From Onchocerca lupi (lineage: Eukaryota > Nematoda > Chromadorea > Rhabditida > Onchocercidae): a DNA stretch of 64,000 bases. The notes beneath the pieces were generated by a model. The model was not told the origin of the DNA and ran no database searches. It saw only the letters and a list, made by a program, of their open reading frames with translations. Below are positions 46,525 to 61,488 of this stretch, piece after piece. The stretch lies in assembly GCA_028564675.1 (NCBI GenBank), contig JAOVVO010000050.1, positions 1 to 64,000 of the forward strand, written 5' to 3'. Position numbers and translations under genes: made by a program. Each line of letters starts with the position of its first letter. Position 1 is the first letter of the stretch.

Positions 46525-49500
46525 TTATAACAACTTACAAACCGCTTGCAAATGCAGACATGTGGGCAACGATAATGTCTCCAGGTTAAAATCAGAATAG
46601 ACAAATGGTTCAGAATTGAAAGGTGTCAAATAAGTACCCATCATAATCAGAGTATTCTGAAATATTAAATATCGATAAACATCTAAGAAATTTAAATCAA
46701 TAAAGCAGAAATTAAAAATAAAATTTGAGATTACCTAGAAAACACATTATGGCTTACAGATTTACTGATTCATGAGGAGTCTTAAAAGGAACTCACAATA
46801 TCAGCTTCCGTTCCACCATTTGCTCTTGTCCTGGCATTCAACTTTTCGGAAACTTTGATTAGGAAATCGGGACTCAGCCGCCTTTCTTCAAAGCCATCTG
46901 TTGGAGCATAATGCTGTAATATGGCTATCACCTGCAATTAAAATCACAGATCATACAAATAAAAAAAAAGAAAAAAATGCACTATATTGTTCTCAAAGAA
47001 CAATTGATAGTGAAATTATATCCATCAAACAGGGGAAGTGCTAAAATACATAACCAAATAGCTATCACTTAAGTTTTCATTAGAAAAAAACAGGGATTTC
47101 ATAGATATTGTATCAGAAAATAATTCATAAGATGATATATGTTAATCTGAATCAGTTGTTCTCACAGTGCTACAATCAGGGACTGGCAGATGGAACACAT
47201 ACTCTTCGCTTTTTTTATTTGATAAATGAAAATCGAATCAAAACTACACTGAGACACATAATGCACCGAGAACATAAACATCATTTCCAGATATTCTTAT
47301 CAAAATAAAAATTAAAGAATTTCAATTCACCTGTTTTGGCTTCAGCTTTGAAGTCATCTCACCGCATAAAGTGTCTAAATTTGATTCATCTTTTTTGGAT
47401 TGCAGCAAATGAGATGCTTGCACCAATGGTTCCAATGTTTCACGATGTACAGATAATCCGTTAGCAGAAAGCCATGATTGTACTTCGGTAACGTTATGTC
47501 TGGAAAAACCAAATTAAGTCTGATGATTCTCTCTAAAAAAAAAGAGCAAATTTAATTCAACACGAGATGAGCAATAAATTGTTTTACGTTTTACGATTTT
47601 TTACATTTTGCTTAATTAACTTGTAATTTACTTGATTTGTATGGCTTTCTCGAAATTGCACAACTCTTTCCTGAACATCAAATGATTCAGTGCTAATGCA
47701 CAAATCCAATAAGTCATTTGTCTGAATACTTGACCCAATAACACCGAATCTGCACCATATACCCTGAGTTTGTTTTGAATGAAATTTAGCTGAAAAGAAA
47801 GGATAAAATCATGGAAATGCATTACTTAAACTATTATGCTTAGAACAGAAGAAGCTTACTGATGAATCGCATTTTAAAAATTAAAAAACTAAAAAAATTC
47901 GAAAACAATCAAAAGATCGCATGTAATCTCAAAGATCGAGAATAAAAGCTGAACAATTTAAACGAACCAATTCAATTAAATCATCCAAAGCATGTTGCGA
48001 ACTCTTTTCCTTGATCGATTGCCGTCGTTCATTATTCTCTTCATTGATACCGTTCAACATTTTTTGACTCGATTCATGTTGCAATATGGCGGGAACTATG
48101 AAAAGAAATCTGTTCTTCGAATCAAAAAAGAATTTGCTCTAAAGCTTAGGCATTCACAAAAAATCTTTTTGTATTTAAAAATTAACCTATTTTTGGCGAA
48201 AGTATTGGCTCGATAGATCGTTTCAAAAGATTCTGGAATGATTCCTCAACTCGTGCACGAAGTTGATCGCGTAAAGGACTTAAATCGAAACTTTGCATTC
48301 GTTGATTATTTTGTTTTTCTGAATTGAATACAGTCCATTCCTGAAGAGAGGAAGAAACCCTTTGAAATTCTCAACTAGCAAATTAGTCTTTGTTTTCAAA
48401 AAAGAAGAATTGTTGTTTGAGAAATTCTTAATATATTTCGGAAAAAATGTTTAAACATGTCCTTCAATGCTTACATTATTATTTTCACCATTATACTGCC
48501 GCAAAAGATTCAATAAACGCCACGAATTAACCAACCATAATGATAATACATCCATATCATTCGAATGCTAAAAATGATTAATGCTATCTATAATGTTCAA
48601 ACTAATTATCTCCTAAAAGTGAAGGAAGAAATTTTTTTCAGGCAAAAGTTATAATTAAGCAGACAATTAAAGCAGTATGGTTCGTTGGTAATTGTTATTT
48701 ACTTAAAACAAATGGATTCTATCACTTTTTAAGTTTTCTATCCTATGATTCCTTAGTCAAGTCATGAAAATATTCTATCTTTCAACTAGATCCGTTTCTA
48801 TAACTTTCCTTGAAGGAAGTACGATTTAGAAAAAGTACTTTAAATTTCTTACTGCGACCTCATATCTCTACAATTAATATAAGAATTCAGGATCTGATTC
48901 ATTATTGCAAAATGTTACAACAGAAACAATTACACTAGTCTAAATGTGAACTTCTGAATCTCAAATGACAAATTAATCAACTAACTGCCAATGTATCCTT
49001 CAATACTACATGAACAGCCGAGAATAAACCGGTAAGTCCTGCTTCGTCTTTGATATGATCATAGTATCGGAAGGCTGCCAATAGAAGATATGCTGGCAAG
49101 CAAGGTGTTAAAAGGCGAGCAAGTCGTGGTTTCAGATCTATAAGCTAATATAATTTGGCAGATTTAATTTAGTTAAATACTTCTCTACTTTTTCATTTTC
49201 GTCACTTTTTTTTACGTCGAAATTTTAAGAGATCACAAATTGGATGTAAAGAAATATGAAACAATCTTTTTTTGGAATTTAAAATTCAGAAATCGAACTT
49301 GTTTAATAAGATAGGAACCTACCACAAACAAGTATCCTTGTGAATTCGGGTACATTGAAAACTTCTAAAAGTGAAGAATGCTCAACATTCTCCTTTTTCA
49401 GCGCTTCCAAACGAATGATATCCGCATCAGAAGTGTTATCTGAAGTAATAATTGGAAAATCTACTCAATTATTTCAGGGTTAATTTACTCTAAATTTTTT

Positions 49501-52500
49501 CAATGAAAGTTAGGGCTAAATAACTTCTCGCTTACAACTTCTTCGTATGTTACAGAATATTCTCTCCGATGGTTTGAAATTTCTGAAATAAGTGTGACCT
49601 AACTGAATACCAAAATATTGCAAAAAAAAAAAAAGAAAAAAAAGAAAAGATGAATGAAACCTGACCAAGTGAAAAAGTTTTTCGTCCGGTGTATCCACGT
49701 AGTTGTGCCTTCGCTTCAGACAGTTCATCGGATTGTCGATTGATTTTATCTTGCAGATTCTAAAGAAATAAAAAAATACAACCAAATGTAAATAGGAAGA
49801 GTAAAAAGTATTCAAAAAATCCCTAGAAAATCCTATTTTTTATCATATAAGCGGAATCAACCGAGCTTAATTAATCTAGCTGCGTAAAATTAAATTAAAA
49901 TTAACTGATCTAATTGACTGTTATTAGCACTTTCGTAATTTCGAAAATTGTTCAAGTATTTCTGTTTAATTACATAGTAATAAACAACTTAAACCTACTT
50001 ATCAAAAATAAAGTTTTAGAATTCCTTCTTCTTCAAGCATCAAAATTAAAACTATATTTAATATACCAAATTCTCGTATGTCAATTGATTCAATTGCTGA
50101 TGAATAACAGATATTGTTTCCTTCATCGAGTGACTGTCCTCTATCGATTTCTGCAATTATTTTTATGCAACCATTTTTCGATTTTCCAAAAAAAAAAAAA
50201 AAAAAAAAAGATTTCACCAAAAATATTTCTCAACCAAATATGCTTTCTTTTCTAAGAGACTGGAAAATACAAGTAGCTAAAATGCTTTTTGAATTTCAGA
50301 CTTGAAAACTTTTATTATTATCAAATTATACGTTGCATATATCCTATATGCAAAATACTGAGCATTGTTTCACTAATTAAATAATTAATTAATCCGCACA
50401 CGCACATTCTTAATGTTATTTAAATTTTATTAACTAAAATTCCTTTTCCTATAAAAAAAAAAAAATCTTTTCAAGTTTCACTTACACTTTTGGAATGCGA
50501 CAGAATATCACTTTCAAAATCATCAGTGGAAAATGTAAGCTGATAGAAATCAGATGAAGGAGACAGACAATTCGAACTATGATTAGAAGAGGAATACATG
50601 AATAGAATGGTCAAGTAACTCAGATTAGCATTTCTTTTCAAATTATCCCATATTTAAAAGACTCCTATTTTCCTAAATAATAGGAATAGTATGGATTACT
50701 ATTGGAATTCCAAATGAATTACAAGTATTCATAAAAACCAAATACTTCGCAAAAATAAGCGCAAATTAACACATGATATATAAAATGAAACGGTAACTGT
50801 AAAATATTTATCAAGAGAAATAAAAATTTATTTAAAAAGTAAGAAATAAAAGATCTATTTCGATCATACAATAAATAAAGAATTTGATTTAAGATGCTAA
50901 ATTAAAATTAATTTCAACAGATGCTAATTTCAAAATGAACTTTGCAGTTGTAAATTTCTAACATATAATATCAGCCATAGCTATATCTATGAGTAAAAAA
51001 ATAAAAGAAATCAAAAAATTAATAAATATATTATCAGCTTTTGAAAATGGTGTATTCATAGCGCGGATAAAAAAAAATTTTTTTTTGAAATGAAATTAAT
51101 GAAATAAGTTAAATGAATTATGAAATTTTTAATTAGACTAGTAAGTAATGAAATTAATGAAGTAAAAAAGTTGATGAAATTTTATTGATGAAAAATTAAT
51201 GAAGTCTTATTTTCTCAAATAAAGAAAAAAAAAGAACGAGAATAAGTTCAAGTTTTTTTTGATATTAAAAGATATGATATTTGTGCAACAATAACTGCAC
51301 CAACATTTTCAAATACAGCGAATAGGAAAATAAAGAAAATTGTTGAATTGTTCAAGAAGAAGAACAGATGCTCATGTATTGTTATAACACTTTCTCTCAA
51401 ATTCATGCATGGTTGTTGACATATAATGGCCTATTAAAGCTGTCAACAGTACTTCAATGACAACAAGTTTTTAGGAAAATGATGTCTCTGATGAGGTGAT
51501 TATTTGTCAATAGCAATTATTTCGATTCGAATTATTAACTGCAACGGTTTGAAAAAAAAAAAAAGTGAAAATCAAAAAAATGTCGATTTGTTACATACGC
51601 GGAAACATAATAAATAATATAAGGTTCTATAACGATATGGAATTTCATATAATTAGAACAAAAATTGCCAATTTAGGCATAATTTTAGAGAAAATAATGA
51701 CGGAAATAGCTGTTAGATATATTATTATGCTTTAAATTTAAATAAAATGATGAGGAAAAGAAAGGGAATATCAATATAAAGATTGCTATCAGCATAGGTT
51801 GTATATTAAAATAATAATAGTAAGTCTTATCAAGATCGTCAGAAGGTTAAAAAGCAGATATACGACAAAATAGAATAGTCAACCTCTGTTTATGAAATGA
51901 AATGAAATTATTCGAATTAAATATCCCTTTGACGACATATCCATTTGTCGATTAATCAGCTTTTTAGAGATGAAATAAAACCTAACACAATGAGAACGAG
52001 TCAACAGATAAATAGTGTGATATATTCAAGCATACCAAAATACCTTCTTACTAGATTACGAACTACTCAATTACCTCATATTCTAATTAACCAAAACTAA
52101 TCTATTAATTTTTCTCGTATATAAACAAGATACTCTCGTTTTTAGTTTCTAACAGATTTACAATTACATAATTTTAAAATTCAACCAATGATCTAAAATA
52201 AAAAAAAAAAAAAACAGTAATTACTGCAACTGTAACTATAAATTAAAAAAAAAATACATAAAAGACAATAATTTTCACATGAAAATAACAAATATGAAGA
52301 TTATATTTGAAATTTTCAAGAAAATAGTCACCGGTTCAAAGGAAATTAAATTAATTAGAAACATAGTAATGAAAGATTAAAAGATGAATTATGCAAATGT
52401 AACGAGAATAGAAAATATCATTCTACTCCGGATACATTAGTCTTATCAATGATACCAAAAAATACCTAATAATAGACATAAACTTTTCTTGATTTGGAAA

Positions 52501-55500
52501 GAAAAAAAAAAAAAAAAAACAAACAAATAGGAATCAAATAATCAATATTCCTGACAAGAAAATCCAATGAAGATATCCGTCAATATTATTAATTGTAAAA
52601 ATCTGTAGAAATTATCCATTATATCAAATGCTATTTTTGTAATATTTTTAGGCAATAGATTTTCATGCTGAAAATAAGATAACAAGCATAATCTAATTAT
52701 TAGGCTGCAAAAAATTCATAAATTAGATGAGCAGACAAAGGTAGAAAAATAGGTTTTTGAAAAAAAATTTTTCCTATGCTTGCTAAGTTGCCGAAATTTA
52801 TTTAGACATTAGTCTCATGGCGATTAAGAAGGACAGTATAGGCATAATATATGGTTACTTCAACATAAGTTTTAAAAACCAATACAATGATTTCAAAATT
52901 TTGCACTTTGCACAAAATGCAAAGAACTCTAAAAAAAAAAAAAAAAAAAAATTATGTGAAGTCATACCTAACATTCGACTATCAAGTCGACAAAAACCTA
53001 TTTTTATTATTTAATTCAAGCGGCAGTGAATGAAAATAAAATATGCTTTTATTTGACAGATTGTATTCATGCCTTTCGCCTTCATAATCTTTGAAGTACC
53101 ATTCTGCTGCAAACTAAAGATTATTTATTTATGGAGCAATTTGTTCTTTCCCAATTTTTTAAAAAAGAAAGAAAGAAAAGAAAAAAAAAAGATTTCATGT
53201 TTCTCTTCCTAAGTAAACATTCTTAAAAAAACAGTAAGCAAAAATTTCGAATGAAATGTGCAAAACTTCATAAGAACTATTTAAATTTTCAACAGTAAAC
53301 TGTTTGAGAAGCATTTCCAAATCTATTCTAAACATTACCAAAGTTATTTATTTAATAAGTTCATTCACTGAAGAAAATTTTTTTTAAATACAACAATATG
53401 AATGACATTTGTAATTGAAAATGTATGAAACAACTAAAAATAATTTAAAATAATTCGTGGTAAACTGGGAGGAAATTTATTCTGGTAAGTAAACAAAAAT
53501 GGAAGTGAGAGGAGTGTTGTTATAGTGCACAAGTACTTTCCTAAATTTTAAGAGAAAATATTCAAGAAATTAGCAAAAAAAAAAGAACCTAAAAACAGGA
53601 TTAGTTTTAAGACAGAATTAGTGCCGCTTGAATCTTACAAATCTCTCTTGCTACTACTTTTACATTACAGTACATTCTCGTCAACAATTAATCAAAAATT
53701 AAAAAAAAAAAGGGAAAGTACAATGACGATGAATCAAATAGATGGAATAGTCATATCTGGAGCAGCCTTTCATAAAAACTACTGTATAATGCTTCTTATG
53801 CTTTGTTTCATTTTACATTTCCAAGATTGTTTAAATGTGACATAACATCTTGAAAAGTCCAATCGATATTTCAAAGTCAAGAATTTTAGAAGACAAGAGA
53901 GGAAGAAATGAAGAAATTACATGGATACTGATGAGGAAAATTTAGACAAAATAAAATACTGATGCATTTAGATGGCTTCAATGAAGACAACAACGATGAA
54001 TAATACATTCTCGAGAAAATTCATGAACAACATTAGGAGAGAGAAATGGTTGAAAAGAAGAAAAGGAAGGGATGATTAAAATGCCTCTCTTGCATTTATT
54101 CAATATATATCACACTTCCCATCCTTTCGATAAAAGTTATTCCGATTGACCGCCCATTTATCCTTTCTCATGCATATTTAAATCAAAGAGAAAAGGTTGA
54201 TATCAAACAAGTTACTATTAAATTAGCAACTTATTCCTAAAATGCTTCGAAATTACTTCAAGTCTTGGCTTGACTCAGCCTTGGATTATTCAACTATGAG
54301 TTAAAAAAAAAAAAAAAAAAACAGTGTTAAAATATACAGTATACATTTTGAAATTTGTTTCATTAATCCACTGAAACAAATTTAGGACTAATAAATCTTT
54401 AAAACTTTTATCAAACATATCGATTTCGCATAATTGTAATTACTTGTTTGCAAAAAGCGCCAGAACTTCAAAGAATTTAAATTTTGCAACAGATGCTATC
54501 ATTTATAGTATGCAAGATAGCTGTAAGTTAAATGAAGACGACCTGAACAAAATCGAAATTTTGAAATAAATAAAAAAAAGAAGAAATTTATCTTATTTGA
54601 AACTTTTATTCCTAATTTAGAGATTTATAAAGTGTTTATCATTGCATCGCTCCAACTTTCTGACTCATCGATTTGATCTTTTTTGCACTTATCTCCTGAT
54701 CTTTAGTCACTGTCAAGAGGAATTAGAGAGATAACTGAATATTACATTATTATATCATGATAATAAATTATTTAAGGACCAAATTTTTAATGTAAAATTT
54801 GACATTTTCCTTTGATTTTTTCCGAATCCGAAAGAAAAGAGTTATTCAATTGACGAAAAATATAATTCATATTTTTTTCAGCGAAGAATAAAAACAACCC
54901 TATAGGCCTTTCATTTATAAAAGAGGAAATCATGTAGAAACAACTGACAATATTAATGAGAAGCAATACACTACTTAAGAAGGATCAATAAAAGTAGTTG
55001 TTTTTCAAATGCGCACATTTTTTCTAAATTTGATGGTAAATTGAAAAAATAGAAGAATAAAGAAAAAAGTACAACTGGGTTTTCAAAAATTCCCCAGTCC
55101 TTTTTCATCTCTTTCATCTTATAGGTTTCAAAATTAAGCCACAAAAAATACTGATTCTATCAGATTTGTTGTAACAAATACACACATACACATATGAATA
55201 TACTTAACATGCCAAATATACTTGGTAATTGGTATCTGGTACTTTAAGCATATTTGGTATCTTCAATTCAACAACTGAGTATTTAATTATGTTGACTAAA
55301 ACAGAAGAAAAAAAACTCTAAAATAACTTATTATAAAAATATATAACTATTCATACAAAAAAGTAGCAAAGCTCTGACAATAACTTCTATACTAAATCTC
55401 TCTTTTTTAAAAAAATATCCAAGAAATATAATTCTTGAATTTAGCTGTATTATCTGCAAAATCATTTTCCCAATATTTTTAAATAAACTTTATAAATGAT

Positions 55501-58500
55501 AAACGTCCCGATAGCTGTGTTCTATAATATCTTCTTTAAATACTTATCAGTTCTAGCTTTTTTCTTCCTAAAATTTTACTAATATCACGAAACTATTCAT
55601 ATTAAATCGTTAATTAGATTTATTAGGAAAATTAAGTAAAATTAAATAAACCAAAATTTCATGTCAAAATCCCTTTCCATCATGACTATCTAAAATGCAC
55701 GTTTACCTCAGAAAATGTGAATTCATTTAAACGATGTTCCAGCCGCTCAATTTCTGCATTCTTTTCAGCGATTGTCTGTGATAACGTCCTGAAATTTCAA
55801 ATAAAAAATCAAAAATCCAGAAATATTTCCACTCCGAATCGAAACTGCTTACTTCGATCAGCTTAAAATAATTGCCATGTCAGAAAATTGTAAAAAAATA
55901 TGAGTGTCAATATTCAGATGAAAAATTAGTATAATAAAGTTGCAATAACAAAATAATATAAGTGATTTTGATAAAGTCTCTGTAAAATGGTTACAAAGAA
56001 TATAACACAGATTATTACTCACTGCATATGTAACTTCAATTGTCTGCATTGCCTTCCCAAACTCAATTCTTCATCCAAATCACTGCAGGAGTCATCATCG
56101 CTACGCAAATCAGAACATTGATCACTGTCCAGACGTGATAAACTTGAAGCCTGAGCTCGTTGTTCGAATTTTGTCGCCAATATAGCTCGCAATTCAACAG
56201 CTTCTTCCCGACGTCTCGAAAAAAAAATTCAATTATAATGCTACTATCTATAATTACTCAATGAAAAAATAACTCGCTAAATGAGAAAATAATTTTCCTT
56301 AAAAAAAAGAAAAAAAAAGGAGAGTTTGAAATAGTTAAAAGCAAAAGAAATTTCATAAATTTTTTATGATTTTTATAACATATGCAATTTGCATAAATTG
56401 AGAATGCATTAAAAAAATTGAGAATACATATACAACAGTGTATGTAAAAAAATCAACAAAAAGTAGTTTATTGCATTCGGCATTCCAAAAAAAAGACTGA
56501 CTCTATGGATGCATAGAAAGGCTTTTTTTTTTAATATAAAAAATAACTGCCTGTTGCTTGAAAGGCTTGGAAGTGTATAAATTCCAATGAATAACTATGC
56601 ATAAATTATATGGAAATGAACAGTTAAAGATCAAAATATGTCTGCAACATAAATTTGAATGATGTATAGCAAATATACTTGCTTTACAAATAATATTTTA
56701 GTAAAGCATAGCTATATTAGAAAATAATCTGTCATTTACCTATCATTTTCTTCCAATGTTTTCTCAACAAATGATCGAAAATTCATTGCTTCAGAGCCAT
56801 TTCGCATTTTCTCTTCAAGCAACCGTTCCATTTCATCTTTAAGTCTTGTATATGCCAATTCAAGCTCCTACAACGATGAAATTTCTTTTCTCTTTCTACA
56901 CATCTTCAAATTTTCTTTTGAATGATCATTATGAATAACTCCGAAATTTGAACCAAACCTTGAAAAACTGTAAAGAAGTTGAAGATCTTAGAAATTCAAA
57001 ATCAAAACACAATTTACTTGTAATCGTTGCACTTCAAAAGCTCTCATAAAAGTCCGCTTATCCAAATTTTCGATTAGTACGTTTGTGTCCATTACTAATT
57101 TCAAATGATCATTTTCTCTTGAGATTTGCTCCATTCTGCAAAAAATTGAAAAAAATGTCCTAAACTTATAAAAAATTTAAATTATCTGGGACGAGAATTT
57201 GAATCTTCATATATTTCTGTAGATAAGATCTTTCAAGATGTACTCGGAGAAATTATGATTTCTTTATGAATATTGCAATTGAATATTTATCAGTACAGAT
57301 CTTGAATTCTGCGTTCCCTTCCTTGCTTAATTTGATTTAAATACTTCAAATATGAATGGGGAAAACGGTAAACTTTGAAGGAAATGATGGGAGTTACATC
57401 GGTATAATCAAAAATTCATAAACAGTCCGAATTAAATAACTTCTTGCCATAAACTAGACAAACATACTTAGAACGAAGTACATTAATAACATGCTGTTGT
57501 TTGAGTATAAGAACTACTTCATCCATTTCATTATCATCTACAACAACTATGCCATTCAAGCCCGGTTGATTTAAATTTCTTTGACTAAGCCGTATGCCTG
57601 CAAAGATATCATCATTATCATTTTTATCTGATTTTCCAAAAATTATTGATAAGAAATGGAAAATCTCTCATCGCACCAGAGATGAATGAACAGGAATATA
57701 ACAATGTTATAAACTTGATCATTTCATAATGCAACTTAATACTTATTATAGATCAGAGATTGGAATTAGAATAGATCAGTACTCAATCTCAGTGATGTAT
57801 TCGACATCTTTCAATAATTACCAAATACTTTCAGTTGTCAAAAATCTATACAAATTTATTTGATAAATTTTATTCGATTTTAAGGATTAAAAAAAAAAAA
57901 AAAACAGGTGTTGTATGAAGTTATCATTAATGTTATTAAGCAATTCAACTAAATTTCGAAAGTAATCGAAATATTTAATTTGAGAATTTCAATACTGTTT
58001 TGAAAATTTATTGTAATCCTCGCAAAATTGCATCTTACGTGAAATAAAAGTGCTGCTAAAAAATCAAGGATAAATAAGACTCATTAAAAAAAAAAGCAAT
58101 AATAAAAAAAGAAAATCGAACTGCAAAATCAAATTTTTGAAATAAAAATTCCAAATTTCTGAAACGAAAGTTTACTTCCAGTTCGACTTAACGCTGGACT
58201 AGCCAGAAGATTTGCATTTGCGAGCAGTTGTTCACGCATTTGTGATATTTCTCGTTCCGATGCCAGACAACGACTCCTCTCTGTAATAGTGGATTTTATT
58301 CGCAAAAGCAATTTAAATTTTAAAATATATCTTTTCTTTTTCTGTGCATCTGCAGAATAACGAAAATTAATAAAAACTTTTACTATAAAAAAATTTTGAT
58401 AATTCGAGATTTCAGTATAAATATCCATTTGAAAATAATTTAGCAGTCAACCCTTGGCTAGTTCAGCATCGACCAATTTCTTCTGCTTCGTTAAGTTATT

Positions 58501-61457
58501 GAATTGGGCACGAAGGCTTGACATCTTGGTGTTCAAAACATTTAGTTTAGCAATTGTTTCTTCGAGCTCCTCAAATTCTTGATAAAAATTCATAAAAAGA
58601 AACTGACTGAAAAAGTTTTTCGACGTGCATAAAATAAATCATAAAAAGAATCGTAAATAAAACTGGAATGTACCAATATGTTTATCTTTCAACAGGTAAA
58701 GATCTACAGTTAAAATATTTGTAAATAATTTATAAATTGCCTGAATCTGACATTCTTAGCAGTCAATGACTTTTCTTTTTTTGTTTTTACCGATTATCAT
58801 GCCTTCGCTTTAAATGTCAAGAAATTACATGTAGCCATCCATATACATGGCAATTTCATCCCTTTTCACCTATATCGCTTCGATTTATTTCTTAAAAATC
58901 TTTTTATGCTTTAAGTTGATTTCTAAACGACAGTAAAACATATCTATATCTGATTTCACAAATTAAGAAGAGAAACTTAAGAATAACCATTTTTAATTTA
59001 TCCTTTGTATTTTGCAATTGCTCCTCCAATTTCGCATTTTTTGCCGCTTCTTCTTTTCGACTAGCTTCTAGCAATTTTACTTTTGCTTCCAAATCTTCTG
59101 CATGTGCCTTACTTGCTAACAGTACACATCTGTAACAATAACAATCCTTAAATAACAGCGGTACATTGTGCTGGTAATAAAAGTTGTGATTTTGATTAAA
59201 GATCTAAATAGATCGAACGGCCATTTGTAATCTAGAATCAGAATCTTGTCAGAATTATATTCGAAAAAAAAGGTAGTAATTAAGAAAATCTAGAAGATAA
59301 ATTTGAAATTCCTCAAAAATTGATATGCACAATACTATATTAAAAACGATGAAAATACTATATTATAAACAAAGATAATAATAAATGGGGAATGAAAATT
59401 ATTTTAAGCACAGTAAAGCTTGATATTAGGAACTATTTGTAAAAAAAAGAGAGAAAAAAGAGTGTCTAAGGACAAAAAAAAGATTTCAATTTAAAAAGAA
59501 GCGCAAATACTTGTGAATTCTGTTAAAGTACTTTTAAATTTCAAATAAAAGATTTGTAATATTTCTCTTAGAGAAGAATCACAAAAAAACCTTTCTGTTT
59601 CCAAGTTTGCCATTTCTGCTCGCATTTTATCAACTTCTGCCGAAATTGTCCATAATCGACTGTTTTCTGCAGTCTGGATTAAATTGTAGAAGAAATAGTT
59701 TTGCATTCTTTTCAATTTAAATTTATTGACGATTAAAAATTTCTAAACTTGAAGAACTAAGCACTTAAATTTGAATTTGTTATTCTGAACTTACAGCATT
59801 CTAAACTTTGTGCTATTATCATACATAAAGAATAGAAATGGATAATTAAGAAGCTTATATATTTACATGTGATAGTCTATAATATCAAGAAAGGATAGTA
59901 ATCTAATGAAATTTATTAGCCGTAAGCAATCCTGCAAGTACAATTAATCAATAACTACTTTTCATTATCGATTCTTTGAATCGATACAAGACTAAGCTCT
60001 ATTAAGCTTAAAAATTTGATTCTAAGTTCTTGAAGACATGACCTATTTTGAAGATCATGGGTTTCATTCTTATCACTGACGGTTAAATTAAAATGTTAAC
60101 TTAATCATACCATAAAGTCGAGTTTTTGTTGCAACGAAATGATCTTGTTTTCAAGGCCTCGATTCAATTTCTGAAGATGTCCAACTGATCGAGCCTCAAT
60201 CTAAAACGGACCAATTGCAGCATTCATTAGGTCAAAAAATTTATCAATTGCAGGATAAGCTAGCTAAGAAATTACTTTATAGAATTAATTATTTGCTTTG
60301 TTCTTCTCAGACTAATTGGGAATTCCAACTCGAAAATTTTGCAAAAACTGATTAAATCACATCTCTTTTTTATTTTTGAATAACCAAGTGATAATTTGAT
60401 TAAAGCATAAAAATACATATAAAGTTTTTCAAAGAACAAAAAAACTAAAAAAGCAAAAAAAAAAGGAAGCATTAAACAAATTGATGTTTTTTAGACAAAA
60501 AAAGAAAAAAAATGAAACAAATTTAAATCACGATGCAATAAATTATTTGCTAATTTACTAGAAAAAACCTTTTGGCTACTAACTACTTACAGCAAATAAA
60601 AAAAATTGTACTACTGTTGTAACTTTCTCATTTACATGAGATTAATATGAGATTAATCATTATCTGATTATCAGGAACTAATAATTAATACACAAATAAA
60701 ATTAATAATAACGTATTTTTTGCAATGCATCACAAATAAATGAACAACAAAGTGATAGATAAAAGCAATACTTTGAATAAGAAAGTAAACAAAAAGAGAA
60801 TAGCCCTTCATGAAAATTACATCGAAGTACTAACTTTCAATTCGCGTAGACGTCTTCTTGCTAGCCACTGTCGAACTTGACACTGTATCATGACAATCTT
60901 TTTGTTATACTCGATCTGATGACGCCTCACCAGCCAACCACGCCAATATCTCTGAATTACGATCGCTTTTTGCCCGTATCGTAACTAAAATTAAAAATAA
61001 ATTTGCAAATAATAAGCCAAAAATACCAGCACAACGAAAATAAGAAAATATCAGAATTATTCAGTTGAAACTAAAATTGATTAAAATTAGATTTAAAGTT
61101 TCAATTCCGATAAATTATCATTGCTTGGAGCTTATTACGATTTGCAATTGAAACCTTATTTAGAAAGTTGAAATCAACAATTGTCCAGTTTTAACTGAAG
61201 CTAATATATGAGGTCAAAAGGGCTGGAGTTAAAGAATTTTCGATGAGCAATTTAATGCAATCTAATATGAAAGCAAAAAAAGAAAGCGAAAAAAAAAATA
61301 CATGGTTTTATATGTCCTAAACATGAAGAATTACTGAAAAAGAAATAAACATGATAAATGAGCATACTAATTAGCTGCAAATAATCTCAAATGCAGTTCT
61401 GATGGAGAAAATAATTGAAAAAAACATAAAATTGTGTAGTTTAAAGGAGAACTACTC

Positions 61458-61488
<31 letters not shown>

